64,000 nt of DNA from JAFEDN01 sp963795715 (GTDB taxonomy: Bacteria; Pseudomonadota; Gammaproteobacteria; Coxiellales; Coxiellaceae), in assembly GCA_963795715.1 (NCBI GenBank), contig CAWCIY010000003.1, positions 1,240,001 to 1,304,000 of the forward strand, given 5' to 3'. Numbering within the stretch: position 1 is the stretch's first letter; the number at the start of each line of letters is the position of its first letter. The notes below the pieces were generated by a model, which saw only the letters and a list, made by a program, of their open reading frames with translations, did not search any database and was not told the DNA's origin. Position numbers and translations under genes: made by a program. Positions 45,038 through 54,614 of this stretch are shown here, one piece after another.

Positions 45038-47019
45038 ATGGGTAGCAAAATTATTGGTATTGACTTAGGCACCACCAACTCCTGCGTGGCAATTATGGAA
45101 GGTGGCAAAGTAAGAGTGATTGAAAATGCCGAAGGGTCCCGCACCACACCTTCTATTGTCGCTTATAAGTCAGAGGGTGAAATTCTGGTAGGCGCCTCAG
45201 CTAAACGCCAGGCGGTTACCAATCCCAAAAATACCCTTTATGCCATTAAGCGGTTAATTGGCCGCAAATTCAAAGATGCCGTTGTAGAAAAAGACATCAA
45301 CATGGTGCCCTACAAAATTGTCGAAGCCGACAATGGCGATGCCTGGGTGGAAGTCAACAGTCGAAAAATTATCGCCGCAGCAGATTTCCGCGCAGATCCT
45401 GATTAAGATGAAAAAAACCGCCGAAGATTATTTGGGTGAACCGGTCACTCAAGCGGTGATCACCGTACCTGCTTATTTTAACGATTCTCAACGCCAGGCT
45501 ACCAAAGACGCCGGCAAAATTGCCGGATTGGAAGTCAAACGTATCATCAATGAACCCACCGCTGCGGCTTTGGCTTATGGCATGGATAAGAAAAAAGGCG
45601 ATACCAAAATCGCCGTGTACGACTTAGGAGGCGGTACTTTTGATATTTCCATTATTGAAATCGCCGAAGTAGACGGTGAGCATCAGTTTGAAGTGTTGGC
45701 CACCAACGGCGATACCTTTTTAGGCGGTGAAGACTTCGATTTACGCTTAATTGATTATCTAGCCGACGAATTTAAAAAAGACACCGGCATCGACTTGCAC
45801 AAAGATCCCTTAGCGTTGCAGCGTCTAAAAGAAGCCGCGGAAAAAGCCAAAATTGAACTGTCTTCAGCACAGCAGACAGATGTGAATTTCCCTTATATTA
45901 CTGCTGACGCCAGTGGTCCAAAACATTTAAATATTCGCGTCACCCGCGCTAAATTAGAATCATTGGTGGAAGATTTGATTCAACGCACTATGGAGCCCTG
46001 CAAAATCGCTATAAAAGATGCCGGCTTGAAAGTTTCAGAAATTAACGACGTAATTTTAGTGGGTGGTCAAACCCGTATGCCTAAAGTCCAAGAAGTGGTT
46101 AAAAATTTTTTCGGTAAAGAGCCACGTCACGATGTTAATCCCGACGAAGCAGTGGCCATCGGCGCTGCGATTCAAGGTGCGGTATTATCGGGTGAAGTCA
46201 AAGACGTGTTATTGTTGGATGTGACGCCGCTATCTTTGGGTATTGAAACCATGGGTGGGGTGATGACCAAGCTGATTGAGAAAAATACCACGATTCCCAC
46301 CAAAACGTCGCAAGTATTTTCCACTGCGGACGATAATCAAACAGCGGTGACCATTCACGTGCTGCAAGGTGAACGGGAAATGGCTTCTGCCAATAAATCT
46401 TTAGGACGGTTTGATTTAGCAGATATCCCGCCTGCGCCGCGCGGCATGCCGCAAATCGAAGTGACTTTTGACATTGACGCCAATGGTATTTTACATGTTT
46501 CGGCAAAAGACAAAGCCACCGGCAAGCAGCAATCGATTCAGATTAAAGCTTCCAGCGGTTTGTCTGAAGAAGAAATTCAGAAGATGGTGAAAGACGCTGA
46601 AGCGAATAAAGAAGCCGATCGCCGTTTCCACGAATTAGTCGATGTGCGCAATAAGGCAGATAATTTGATCCATTCCGCCACTAAATCACTGACCGATTTA
46701 GGTGCTGAAGTCAGTGACAGATGAACGCAAGGAAATTGAAAAAATCATTGAAGAACTGAAGGGATTAGTGAAAGGTGATGACAAAGCGGCCATTGAAGCT
46801 AAATCTCAGGCCTTGTCTGAACATGTCGGTAAGCTGGCCCAGCGCGCCGCAGCCAAACAACAAGGCGGCGGAGAAGCTGGCGGTGGAGAAGCCGGTGGCG
46901 GCGCTGGCGGCAGTGCAGGTGGACAAAGCGCGGGTGGTAAAACTACAGGTGGTAAGGAAGATGTGGTTGACGCCGAATTTGAAGAAGTTAAAGACGAAGA
47001 TAAGAAAAAGAATCAATAA
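45038..47019 (+). CDS. dnaK: chaperone DnaK (two indels)
   Basis: Hsp70 ATPase. IIGIDLGTTNSCVAIMEGGK, the second phosphate loop YDLGGGTFDISII, GGQTRMPKVQ, and the substrate domain LLLDVTPLSLGIETMGG are all present, followed by a Gly-rich tail ending VVDAEFEEVKDEDKKK. The coding sequence is split over three frames. An extra base in 45359-45369 (before KLSPQQISAQILIKMKK) and an extra base near 46718-46720 (GTGAC[A]GATGAA, before DERKEIEKIIEEL) explain the breaks. Repaired length is about 660 residues, slightly long because of the Gly repeats in the tail. AAAGAGGAATAAAG precedes ATG 45038. Confidence 0.9.
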
Positions 47020-47021
47020 TT

Positions 47022-48166
47022 ATGGCTCAATCCACAGATGATGATGATTATTATGAAATTTTAGGTGTTCGCTCGAAACGCCAGTGCTGCAGATATTAAA
47101 AAGGCTTATCGCCAGCATGCGAAGAAATATGCATCCAGATCGCAATCCTGACGATAAAGAGGCTGAAACTCAATTTAAAAAAATCAACCAAGCCTATAAT
47201 GTTTTATCGGATGAATCTAAACGAGCAGCTTACGATCAGTTATGGTCATGCTGGAGTAGATCCATCCGCGGCGGTGGCGCCGGCGGTTTTGGTTTCCAAG
47301 ACGTGGGCGATATCTTTGGCGATATCTTCGGTGATATCTTTGGCGGTGGGCGTGGCGGCCGGCAGAGATCGCAACGAGGTTCAGATCTGGTTTACGAAAT
47401 TGTTCTCGATTTAGAAGAAGCGGTCAGCGGCATCACTAAAACCATCAAGATTCCTACCTTGGTGAACTGTGAAGAATGTCATGGCTCCGGCGCCAAAAAG
47501 GGCAGTAAGCCCATGACCTGTAAAACGTGTAATGGCAGTGGCCAGGTACGAATGCAGCATGGTTTTATCGCCGTGCAGCAAACCTGTTCTACCTGTCACG
47601 GCCAGGGCCAAGTGATTAGCGATCCTTGCCGCAAATGCCATGGTCAAGGCCGGGTTCAGCAAGAAAAAACTTTATCCGTCAAAATTCCCTCGGGAGTGGA
47701 TAACGGCGATCGGGTGCGTTTAGCGGGCGAAGGTGAAGCCGGTGGCGCAGGCGCTCCGGCGGGTGACTTATATGTCCAAATTCGTGTGCGTGAACATCCT
47801 ATTTTTACCCGTCAAGATAATGATCTTTATACCGAAGTGCCGATTAGTTTTATCGTTGCTGCTTTAGGCGGTGAAATTACGGTGCCCACTTTAGATGGCC
47901 AAGTTAATTTATCCATTCCTGCGGAAACTCAAACAGGTAAATTATTTCGGATGCGCGGTAAAGGAGTTAAAGCCTTGCGAGTGGCTCAATAGGTGATTTA
48001 CTTTGCCGGGTGGTAGTTGAAACTCCAGTGCATTTAAATGAGCGTCAAAAAGAGATTTTGCGGGAATTGGAAGAGGAGATGGGCAAAGACGGTAAAAATC
48101 ACAGCCCCAAAGCCCAAATCTTGGTTTGATGCGGTGAAACGTTTCTTTTCCCATGCTAAAACTTAG
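47022..48166 (+). CDS. dnaJ: chaperone DnaJ (about six indels)
   Basis: Hsp40 partner of DnaK. All domains can be read but across several frames: J domain from ATG 47022 (DDYYEILGV, DIKKAYRQHAKKY, HPDRNPDD), Gly/Phe linker with DIFGDIFGDIFGGG, four zinc CxxCxGxG repeats (CEECHGSGAKKG, CKTCNGSGQV, CSTCHGQGQV, CRKCHGQGRV), and C-terminal domains (FRMRGKGV, LLCRVVVETPVHLNERQKEI, SWFDAVKRFFSHAKT) with TAG at 48164-48166. Inferred changes: extra base near 47070, extra G at 47131, extra T near 47240, missing G near 47273, missing G near 47980, extra base near 48099. Repaired length is about 380 residues. Either a cluster of sequence errors or, less likely, a decaying gene. Confidence 0.85.
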
Positions 48167-48178
48167 TGAAAAGATCTG

Positions 48179-48573
48179 CATTTTGTCCCATAACCCGCCA
48201 ATATTTTAAAACCGCCAAGAGGATAGCGATGAATCACTCGCAGGAGATGCCGGAGGAGGCTTTGGCCAGCTCCGTTCCGATAAAAGTCACTGCGCTGGCC
48301 AAAGCCTCCTCCGGCACTGAGCTTCGTTAGCGCCTTGGCGGTTTTAAAATATTGGCTAAGTAAATTTGTTCAAACTCGAAAGTACTGCAGAGCCAATGTT
48401 TTAAAAAACCGTCAAGGCGTGAATGAGCTGACGGGTGACAGACGGAACTTTTTATTTTTTGCTCGTTTTTTCGAGCAAAAAATAAAAAGTGGAGTCTGGC
48501 AGGCCCTGGCGAGTGGTTGACCCGCTATTACTTGACGGTTTTTTAAAATATTGGCGGGTTATGGGATAAAATG
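48179..48573. repeat. composite fold-back element of two hairpin units with 33-bp inverted ends
   Basis: The ends 48179-48211 and 48541-48573 are inverted repeats with one mismatch (32/33). Inside are two separate fold-backs. Unit 1 spans 48198-48355: 22-base perfect outer arms and 23-base perfect inner arms (48248-48270 / 48294-48316). Unit 2 spans 48392-48555: 25-base outer arms with one mismatch and 19-base perfect inner arms around TTTTTT (48447-48465 / 48472-48490). The outer arms of the two units are related (CCAATATTTTAAAACCG type), while the inner stems are unrelated (GC-rich versus AT-rich). No ORF of note. It fills the whole spacer between convergent dnaJ and rdgC. Confidence 0.85.
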
Positions 48574-48574
48574 A

Positions 48575-49519
48575 TTAAGTAGACGCTATCACCGAAGCGG
48601 ACAATGGGGCTTCCAAATTTTGGGGTGCATTTTTCGAAAAGATCGGTAATAGATCTCCCAAGAGCAGAGATAATGTTTCTGATTGCAAATAAAAATCCGC
48701 CATTAACCTTTGTTGCTTGGTTTCGGCTTCCATCTCTCTCACTTGCTCTTTCATTTCATCGCCAAAATTTAAATTACGCAAGGTAAAATCATCCGACAGT
48801 ATAAACTTGACTGTATCTCGCCAGGTTAAGGCCAATTGTTTTACTTCACAGCCGTCTTTTATAAATTCATGAATGCCATTCACAGCTAGACTTTGTTGTT
48901 GGCAACGGATCATCCTGGCTTTTTCATTTACGCCCTGTAAAAGACATTTTTTTTCAATATTAAAAGCAGAAGGAAGATTCTTTCGGCTAAGCCAATGCGT
49001 TAAGATGGTTGAGACATTTTTGACTTCAGAGGCATGCGCACTTTCATTCAAGCATTTTTTAAAAAGCCCTAAAAATTGTTCAGTTCGTTTTTTCTGCGTA
49101 GTTCCTAAAACCAGCCAATGATGCTTGGTGTCAATATAAGCATATACTCGGGCAAATTTACTAAAGGTACGCGGCAGTAGGGTCATTATCACTTCATCTT
49201 TCAGCGCATCTTTTTCTTTTTTGCCGATTTTTCTGCCTGCAGTCATTTCCAACTGCTTGATCTTATCATTGAGTGTATGTCGCACCACAGAAGCTGGTAA
49301 AATACGCTCTTCCACACGCATACAAATCAACAAGCGTTGATTGACCTGCTCTACCAAAGGATAACCTTCTTCCTCCACCGGAGAAGTCCAGCCAATACTG
49401 AAAGGCAATGAAGGCAGACAGGGTTGGAACGACAACTGCTGCATTTGCTGCATCAATTGATCATAAAAGTAAGTTTGTGAAGGCGTTAAGTGCCATAATT
49501 GTATTTGTTTAAATAGCAT
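48575..49519 (-). CDS. rdgC: recombination-associated protein RdgC
   Basis: Ring-shaped DNA-binding protein of 314 residues that limits RecA activity. MLFKQIQLWHL at the start, FQPCLPSLPFSIGWTSPVE, LLPRTFSKFARVYAYID and VKQLALTWRDTVKFILSDDF are characteristic. The start overlaps the divergent MFS frame by two bases. 3' end abuts the fold-back element. Confidence 0.93.
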   Translation of the reverse strand: MLFKQIQLWHLTPSQTYFYDQLMQQMQQLSFQPCLPSLPFSIGWTSPVEEEGYPLVEQVNQRLLICMRVEERILPASVVRHTLNDKIKQLEMTAGRKIGKKEKDALKDEVIMTLLPRTFSKFARVYAYIDTKHHWLVLGTTQKKRTEQFLGLFKKCLNESAHASEVKNVSTILTHWLSRKNLPSAFNIEKKCLLQGVNEKARMIRCQQQSLAVNGIHEFIKDGCEVKQLALTWRDTVKFILSDDFTLRNLNFGDEMKEQVREMEAETKQQRLMADFYLQSETLSLLLGDLLPIFSKNAPQNLEAPLSASVIAST

Positions 49520-49556
49520 GGCAAAAATTATATCATTAATTTACAATATACCAAAC

Positions 49557-50942
49557 ATGAAAATGAATCTTACGGCGTCGCAAAAAAAAATACTCAGTCG
49601 AATTATAGCTGTAATCATGTTAATGGAAATGCTGGATGCCACGGTCCTTAATACCGCCCTCCCGCAAATCGCCATGAGTCTGCATGTAAACCCCATTCGC
49701 CTCAAAGAAGTCTTGACGGTTTATTTTTTATCTTTAGGGGTGTTTGTTCCAGTCAGTGGCTGGGTGGCGGATCGCTTTGGCGAAAAGAAATCAATGTTAT
49801 TCGCTATTGTTTTATTTACATTCAGCTCCTTGGCCTGCGGCTTATCCGTTAATGTTCCAATGCTCATCTTCTTTCGGCTATTACAAGGCATTGGTGGCGC
49901 ATTTTTAATGCCGGTGGGACGACAGATTTTAGTGCGCGTTTTTCCTGGCTTAGACAGGGTAAAAGCCATGGCGCATATCAATGTGATGACGTTGTTGGGT
50001 TTACTGTTGGGCCCGTTAATCGGCGGAGCGTTGACAACTTATGCTAACTGGCGTTGGATCTTTTTTGTCAATCTACCCATCGGAGTCAGCGGAATATTTT
50101 TAATTAATAGATACTTACCTATGATTCGTGAACAAGTAAGGGCGCCCTTTGATTGGCTTGGCTTTATTCTAATCGGTGCATCTTTAGGCGCCTTGCTGTT
50201 TTTATTAGACATTGCCGTAGATCAAAATATTCATAGTTTAGTGAAGTATAGTTTATTAATTACCAGTTTAGGGGCCATCCTTTTGTATATTCCCTATGCT
50301 AGACAAACCGAAACACCGCTGATTAGTTTAAGTTTATTTAGTCAGGGCGGATTTTCCCGGGCTGCCATCAGTAGTTTTTTATCTAGATTAACTTCAGCAA
50401 CCCATCCTTTTTTAATACCGTTGTTATTACAAGCCGGATATGGTTTTAGTGCGGTGCGAGCGGGTCTTTACACGGTCCCGGTCATTTTTAGCACTTTGTT
50501 GAGTATGATGATCCTGCCAAAGTTAGTAAAGCATTTGGATAATAAGATGCTCTTGATGACTTCCTCCGTCTTACTAATCTTGGTATATATGAGTTTTTCT
50601 TTTCAGGCAATTTCGTTAAATCTGGTGATTTTAGTTATTCAGCAACTTGTGATGGGTTTTGTGTTGCCGATACAAGTCAGCCTGATGAATTCTCAAGCTT
50701 ACCAAAGCTTAACGGACGCCTATGTTAGCCAAGGCACCAGTGTGTACAGTGGGATTATTCAAGTCAGCGGTAGTTTCGGTATTGCCTTAGCGGCTTTAGT
50801 GATGATTGCCATCATTGGTCCGAACGACTTACAGCATCATGTTCCGCTCATCGCTTTTAAGACGGTATTCATCATACAAAGTATGTATTCTTTGCTGGCT
50901 CTGGGTGTTTTAGTTAAGCTACCTTCAGGAAAACTGAGTTAA
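49557..50942 (+). CDS. MFS multidrug exporter, DHA2 (EmrB/QacA) type
   Basis: Inner-membrane protein of about 461 residues with fourteen predicted helices. Motif D1 LDATVLNTALPQIA, motif A GWVADRFGEKK, and motif C-like GLLLGPLIGGALTT define the DHA2 drug:H+ antiporter group. The frame is open from ATG 49518, which overlaps rdgC on the other strand; ATG 49557 leaves room for regulation and fits the family N-terminus, but either is possible. No EmrA-type adaptor gene is adjacent. Confidence 0.85.
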   Translation: MKMNLTASQKKILSRIIAVIMLMEMLDATVLNTALPQIAMSLHVNPIRLKEVLTVYFLSLGVFVPVSGWVADRFGEKKSMLFAIVLFTFSSLACGLSVNVPMLIFFRLLQGIGGAFLMPVGRQILVRVFPGLDRVKAMAHINVMTLLGLLLGPLIGGALTTYANWRWIFFVNLPIGVSGIFLINRYLPMIREQVRAPFDWLGFILIGASLGALLFLLDIAVDQNIHSLVKYSLLITSLGAILLYIPYARQTETPLISLSLFSQGGFSRAAISSFLSRLTSATHPFLIPLLLQAGYGFSAVRAGLYTVPVIFSTLLSMMILPKLVKHLDNKMLLMTSSVLLILVYMSFSFQAISLNLVILVIQQLVMGFVLPIQVSLMNSQAYQSLTDAYVSQGTSVYSGIIQVSGSFGIALAALVMIAIIGPNDLQHHVPLIAFKTVFIIQSMYSLLALGVLVKLPSGKLS

Positions 50943-52765
50943 AAACGATGGGGATTGATTCCAATATCCCAAGGATTTCTGTTGATACTTATCCGTTCGG
51001 TCGCGGGTTCTTTCCGTAAAAGCGGTTGTTTTTCAGGTGAAGGTGAATTCCCCCAATTAAAAAGGCAGCACCAACAGCTGGATGGGGGTTCTAGTGGAAC
51101 AGGCGGAGGTAGAGAGGGTTCCTGAATGTGATCAACTGGAATTCCGATGATTACAGGATTCCTGGGTGGCAGTTCAGTAATAGGGCTCAGTGAAATGGTC
51201 GAAGGCAAGCCCACATTTGAAGAATCTGATATTAAGCTAATGAACGAGTGCGATGATGGTAAGCTAGAAGTGGTTCTGGTTGACGAACCCAGCTCGTCCA
51301 AATGTTTAGTAAAACTTTGTTCCAGCTCTACAATTTTTGATTCTAACTCAGCTATGAGTTCAATTACTTCTTTAATTTTAGGTGGTGGATTTTGCCTTAT
51401 TAATTTTAATTTTTTTATTTCTTCATTTAATTCAACCAAATATTTTTCAAAATCTTTTAATAAATTTTGATATGTTTCTTCATAATGTTTTATTCTTAAA
51501 GCTGGATAGCTACTTGCTTCAAATTCTTTAAAGTCTGAAGGGCAAAATGTTGGATATAATTCATAATAGAGATCATAAAAATCTGCTAAAGCAATCAAAC
51601 TTTTGTCTAATTCAGAATAGAAAGTCAACCATTCACGTGTAACATACATTTTTCCAAATGAAGTTTTTGGTAATTTTTTTTTAATTGTAGCAAGGGATGC
51701 TTTTATTTCTGCATGTTTATTTTCCATTGATCGATATGTCTCGAAAGAAAGAGTGCTTGCTCGATCTGAAAAATTGATGTCATCTATTGCGTTTTGTTTA
51801 TTATCCCCGGCAGTGATTTTATCTTTGGCAGCGGATTGTATCTGACTAATAGAAGACGCTATTTGTGTTCTGATGATTTCGCCAGTTTTAAATTCCACTG
51901 TCATTTCATTTTCTATCTTTTCAAGCGGGGTTAGTTTGGGTAAGACAGACCTTTCATTGGTAATATACTCTTGCCAGCGGGCTTTAATTTCTTGTGGTTT
52001 TTTATCGCTATCTTTTAATAACTCAAGAAATGCATTTTTTTTATTTTGGAGTAAGGGAAAATAGCTTTGTAAAGCGGATAACTTCATTGTTAGAGTATCT
52101 AATTCTGATTCACTTGTTTTATCTTCTTGAGCACTATCTATACGGCGCTTATACGTAGATAAACTTTTTTTAAACTTTTCATTATACTGTTTTTTTTGAT
52201 CTTCAACAGCGAAATATTCGGCAGTCAAAGAGTAGTGATAAGCTAAAAAATTGAGTGAACTAATAACTTGGAGTATGGCTTCAGCTACTAGAAATAAAAA
52301 TTCCTGATAGGCGGGATCGAAAGAGTATTTTTTTCTAAAAGATTTATCAATATCATCTAACATAAGTTCAGTATTTTTTTTGGCTTCTGTTTCTAATGCT
52401 GGCTTGATGTTGTTCTCAATTACTTCATTGTAATCAGTGGGAGTTATTAAACTTTTGTTATATTTATTATTACGTAAATAAGCTTTAATTACCTGATTAA
52501 AAGCAGTAAAACCTTCTTGGGAAAGCATTTCTTGGAATAGGAGACTGAGTTTTGTTGTAGAACTTGAACGTAAGCCAAACCATGGCTTGCTTGAAATTTT
52601 TTGTTCCGGTGGTTCAGCCAGAGTTTCATCTCGTAATTCTCTAATTATCTTAGCCTTGTGGTTAAGACTTTCTATTGCTGAAGCAAGTGGGATTTCTGGG
52701 GGGGAGTATTTATGATCACCGTCTTCTACAAATTTCGGATCATCCTCGATTTTCCTTCTTGTCAT
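50939..52765 (-). CDS. unknown coiled-coil protein with Pro-rich, Cys-cluster C-terminus
   Basis: About 608 residues from the ATG at 52765 (GGAG seven bases upstream); an in-frame ATG at 52777 is the alternative. No recognised family, signal peptide or transmembrane helix; mostly charged helices with heptad character (for example ELNEEIKKLKLIRQN and ELIAELESKIVELEQS). The last ~110 residues change to Ser/Pro-rich sequence (PSLPPPVPLEPPSS), and then SCWCCLFNWGN, a hydrophobic Cys cluster that resembles eukaryotic S-acylation sites. AT-rich. It overlaps the MFS gene by four bases tail to tail and is divergent from the unknown gene at 52941. Effector-like by composition; function unknown. Confidence 0.75.
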   Translation of the reverse strand: MTRRKIEDDPKFVEDGDHKYSPPEIPLASAIESLNHKAKIIRELRDETLAEPPEQKISSKPWFGLRSSSTTKLSLLFQEMLSQEGFTAFNQVIKAYLRNNKYNKSLITPTDYNEVIENNIKPALETEAKKNTELMLDDIDKSFRKKYSFDPAYQEFLFLVAEAILQVISSLNFLAYHYSLTAEYFAVEDQKKQYNEKFKKSLSTYKRRIDSAQEDKTSESELDTLTMKLSALQSYFPLLQNKKNAFLELLKDSDKKPQEIKARWQEYITNERSVLPKLTPLEKIENEMTVEFKTGEIIRTQIASSISQIQSAAKDKITAGDNKQNAIDDINFSDRASTLSFETYRSMENKHAEIKASLATIKKKLPKTSFGKMYVTREWLTFYSELDKSLIALADFYDLYYELYPTFCPSDFKEFEASSYPALRIKHYEETYQNLLKDFEKYLVELNEEIKKLKLIRQNPPPKIKEVIELIAELESKIVELEQSFTKHLDELGSSTRTTSSLPSSHSFISLISDSSNVGLPSTISLSPITELPPRNPVIIGIPVDHIQEPSLPPPVPLEPPSSCWCCLFNWGNSPSPEKQPLLRKEPATERISINRNPWDIGINPHRF

Positions 52766-52940
52766 ACATTGCTCCATTTTTTTTAAAAAGTATCCGTCAA
52801 TTTAACAAAGAGCCAATGAAAAAACAACACTCTAGTAATAATATATTTAGCGCAACTGCTGCAAAGAAATTGTTTTTTTTGCTAAACCAGGATATTGTTT
52901 GCAACGACAAATTGAGGGACCCATACACAAGGAATTAAAT

Positions 52941-54614
52941 ATGCATCAAAGTAAAATTTTTATCACAACGGCTCTGAGAATTTTAGAACCTTTTTTTAAA
53001 AATGAAGCAGAATACATAGAAGATAGTTTTATTGCCAGAAGACGCATCGTAAGTCAAATACAGAAAGACCAAAATGAAAGAGAAAAGAATCACCTTTTTG
53101 GATTTTCTTTAGGAAAAGTGTTGTATCAAGATTTGTTACTTCAGGTGGCTAATCTGAGCGGTGAGCAAGAAATTTTAACTGTGGATCGGCTACATTTGTT
53201 TTTGACACAAGATTTTAAAGATGCAGGCACTCAGACGTCCGATTCATTAAAACAAAATTTTAAAAATATTTTTTTTGATCGGGTTCCTGATAAAAATGAG
53301 TTGAGTTACCAACTTTATTTAGCTTCTTATGAAAAGCAAATAGAGGATATTAAAGATGATAAGACATTTGCAAGTTGTTTTTATGATGTCCTGCGATTAA
53401 GGCCGGCTTTAAATAAATTATTTAAAGTAACTTTATCTCCTTTGCAGGAAGAAGTTAAAAATGAAGAAACACTGAGTGAAAGTATTACTGAAGAGGATTA
53501 TACTAAATTTAATATTTATAATTACCCAAGCACTCTAAAGAATTTTAATATAGACCATTCAATCGAAATTGAGGTGTTAAAGCATGTGGCTGTTCTTAAA
53601 AAATATATACATAGCTTAACTGAACATTTAGACGATGTTTCAGATAGAACCAGCCGTTATACTCAGGAACTCATTAAATTTTTAGAATTAGCGGCTAAAG
53701 AGGGTATGAGTCGCTTTGATCCCGAGTTTAAGGAATTTTCACAAATAAAAGAACATACTCAAAGTACATTGATTTCTGAAGTCATTGAATGGCAACTAAT
53801 GCTGTTGAAATTTAGCGCCCGCTTCGATGAATTTAAACCTCAGCTCGGCGATTATTTTAAAGTTGCGGCTTTAGAAACTTTATTATTCTTAGACCAAGGT
53901 TTTTTGTTTACAGAAAATCTAAGCGGTGAAATTTATAATCAAGTTAAAAAAGGGAAAAGTAAATACCTTTCTACCCAAGAAGTAAATAAAGCCGATAAAG
54001 ATCAAATGAAGCTTATTGCGAATTTAGAGGCGTGCTTACCTGACGAATTAACCATCAGCGAAAGGAGTATTCGTATGCTAGATAGAATACGGATCGATCC
54101 CGAGATCAAGCTTGTGCGGGATTTCGATTCGGTGCGGGAAGAGGTGAGTCAATCCATAGTTTCGGCTGCAGAGTCTGAGGTTAAATCTGTAACACACCCA
54201 TCGAAAATTATTTCGCAGGCAGGCCCGTTGAGTTTCTTAATCAAATCTGCTTCTAAAGTACCGGTGCAAAAACCACCAACTTTTCAGGAACAAGAACAAA
54301 AATTGATAAATGAAATATCCGCATTACAAAATGAATTAAACAAGGTTGCTGAGCGCACAATGAGTCAGGCTGAACATGTTGCTTTTATGAAAGGAGTACT
54401 TAGACAAACGAGTCGTATTAATTCACTTGTTACCCATGAAGAACTGGCTCTCCAAAAGGAAAAAAGAGTGGTAGAAGAAGGTGCAAATCACGAAGATAAG
54501 CTTCGGCAATTGACAAATCAAGAACAAAATTTGCACCTGCAAATTCAAGCAAAAAAATATGAGTTAGAGCAACTGAGAAAGACACGGCAAGAAACCATTG
54601 CGGTCTTAAATTAA
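52941..54614 (+). CDS. unknown coiled-coil protein
   Basis: About 557 residues from ATG 52941, which has AAGGA about ten bases upstream; the in-frame start at 52899 is less likely. No recognised domain. Predominantly helical, acidic and lysine-rich, with a strong C-terminal coiled coil of about 110 residues (INEISALQNELNKVAERTMS onward to QAKKYELEQLRKTRQET). No signal peptide or membrane segment. AT-rich like the divergent neighbour at 50939, with which it shares the 175-base intergenic region. Its end overlaps the APC transporter gene by nine bases. Function unknown; effector-like. Confidence 0.72.
   Translation: MHQSKIFITTALRILEPFFKNEAEYIEDSFIARRRIVSQIQKDQNEREKNHLFGFSLGKVLYQDLLLQVANLSGEQEILTVDRLHLFLTQDFKDAGTQTSDSLKQNFKNIFFDRVPDKNELSYQLYLASYEKQIEDIKDDKTFASCFYDVLRLRPALNKLFKVTLSPLQEEVKNEETLSESITEEDYTKFNIYNYPSTLKNFNIDHSIEIEVLKHVAVLKKYIHSLTEHLDDVSDRTSRYTQELIKFLELAAKEGMSRFDPEFKEFSQIKEHTQSTLISEVIEWQLMLLKFSARFDEFKPQLGDYFKVAALETLLFLDQGFLFTENLSGEIYNQVKKGKSKYLSTQEVNKADKDQMKLIANLEACLPDELTISERSIRMLDRIRIDPEIKLVRDFDSVREEVSQSIVSAAESEVKSVTHPSKIISQAGPLSFLIKSASKVPVQKPPTFQEQEQKLINEISALQNELNKVAERTMSQAEHVAFMKGVLRQTSRINSLVTHEELALQKEKRVVEEGANHEDKLRQLTNQEQNLHLQIQAKKYELEQLRKTRQETIAVLN

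Noticed and set aside
46860..46960. Gly-rich repeat in the dnaK tail as a foreign insertion
   Set aside because: DnaK C-terminal tails are naturally Gly/Ala-rich and variable; the conserved VVDAEFEEVKD end follows.
47320..47360. Tandem GATATCTTTGGC-like repeat
   Set aside because: It encodes the DIFGDIFGDIF part of the Gly/Phe linker, which is normal for DnaJ.
45038..48166. Programmed frameshifting in dnaK/dnaJ or nusG-rplL
   Set aside because: No slippery heptamers with downstream structure are evident, the changes have mixed signs and occur many times per gene; local sequence error is simpler.
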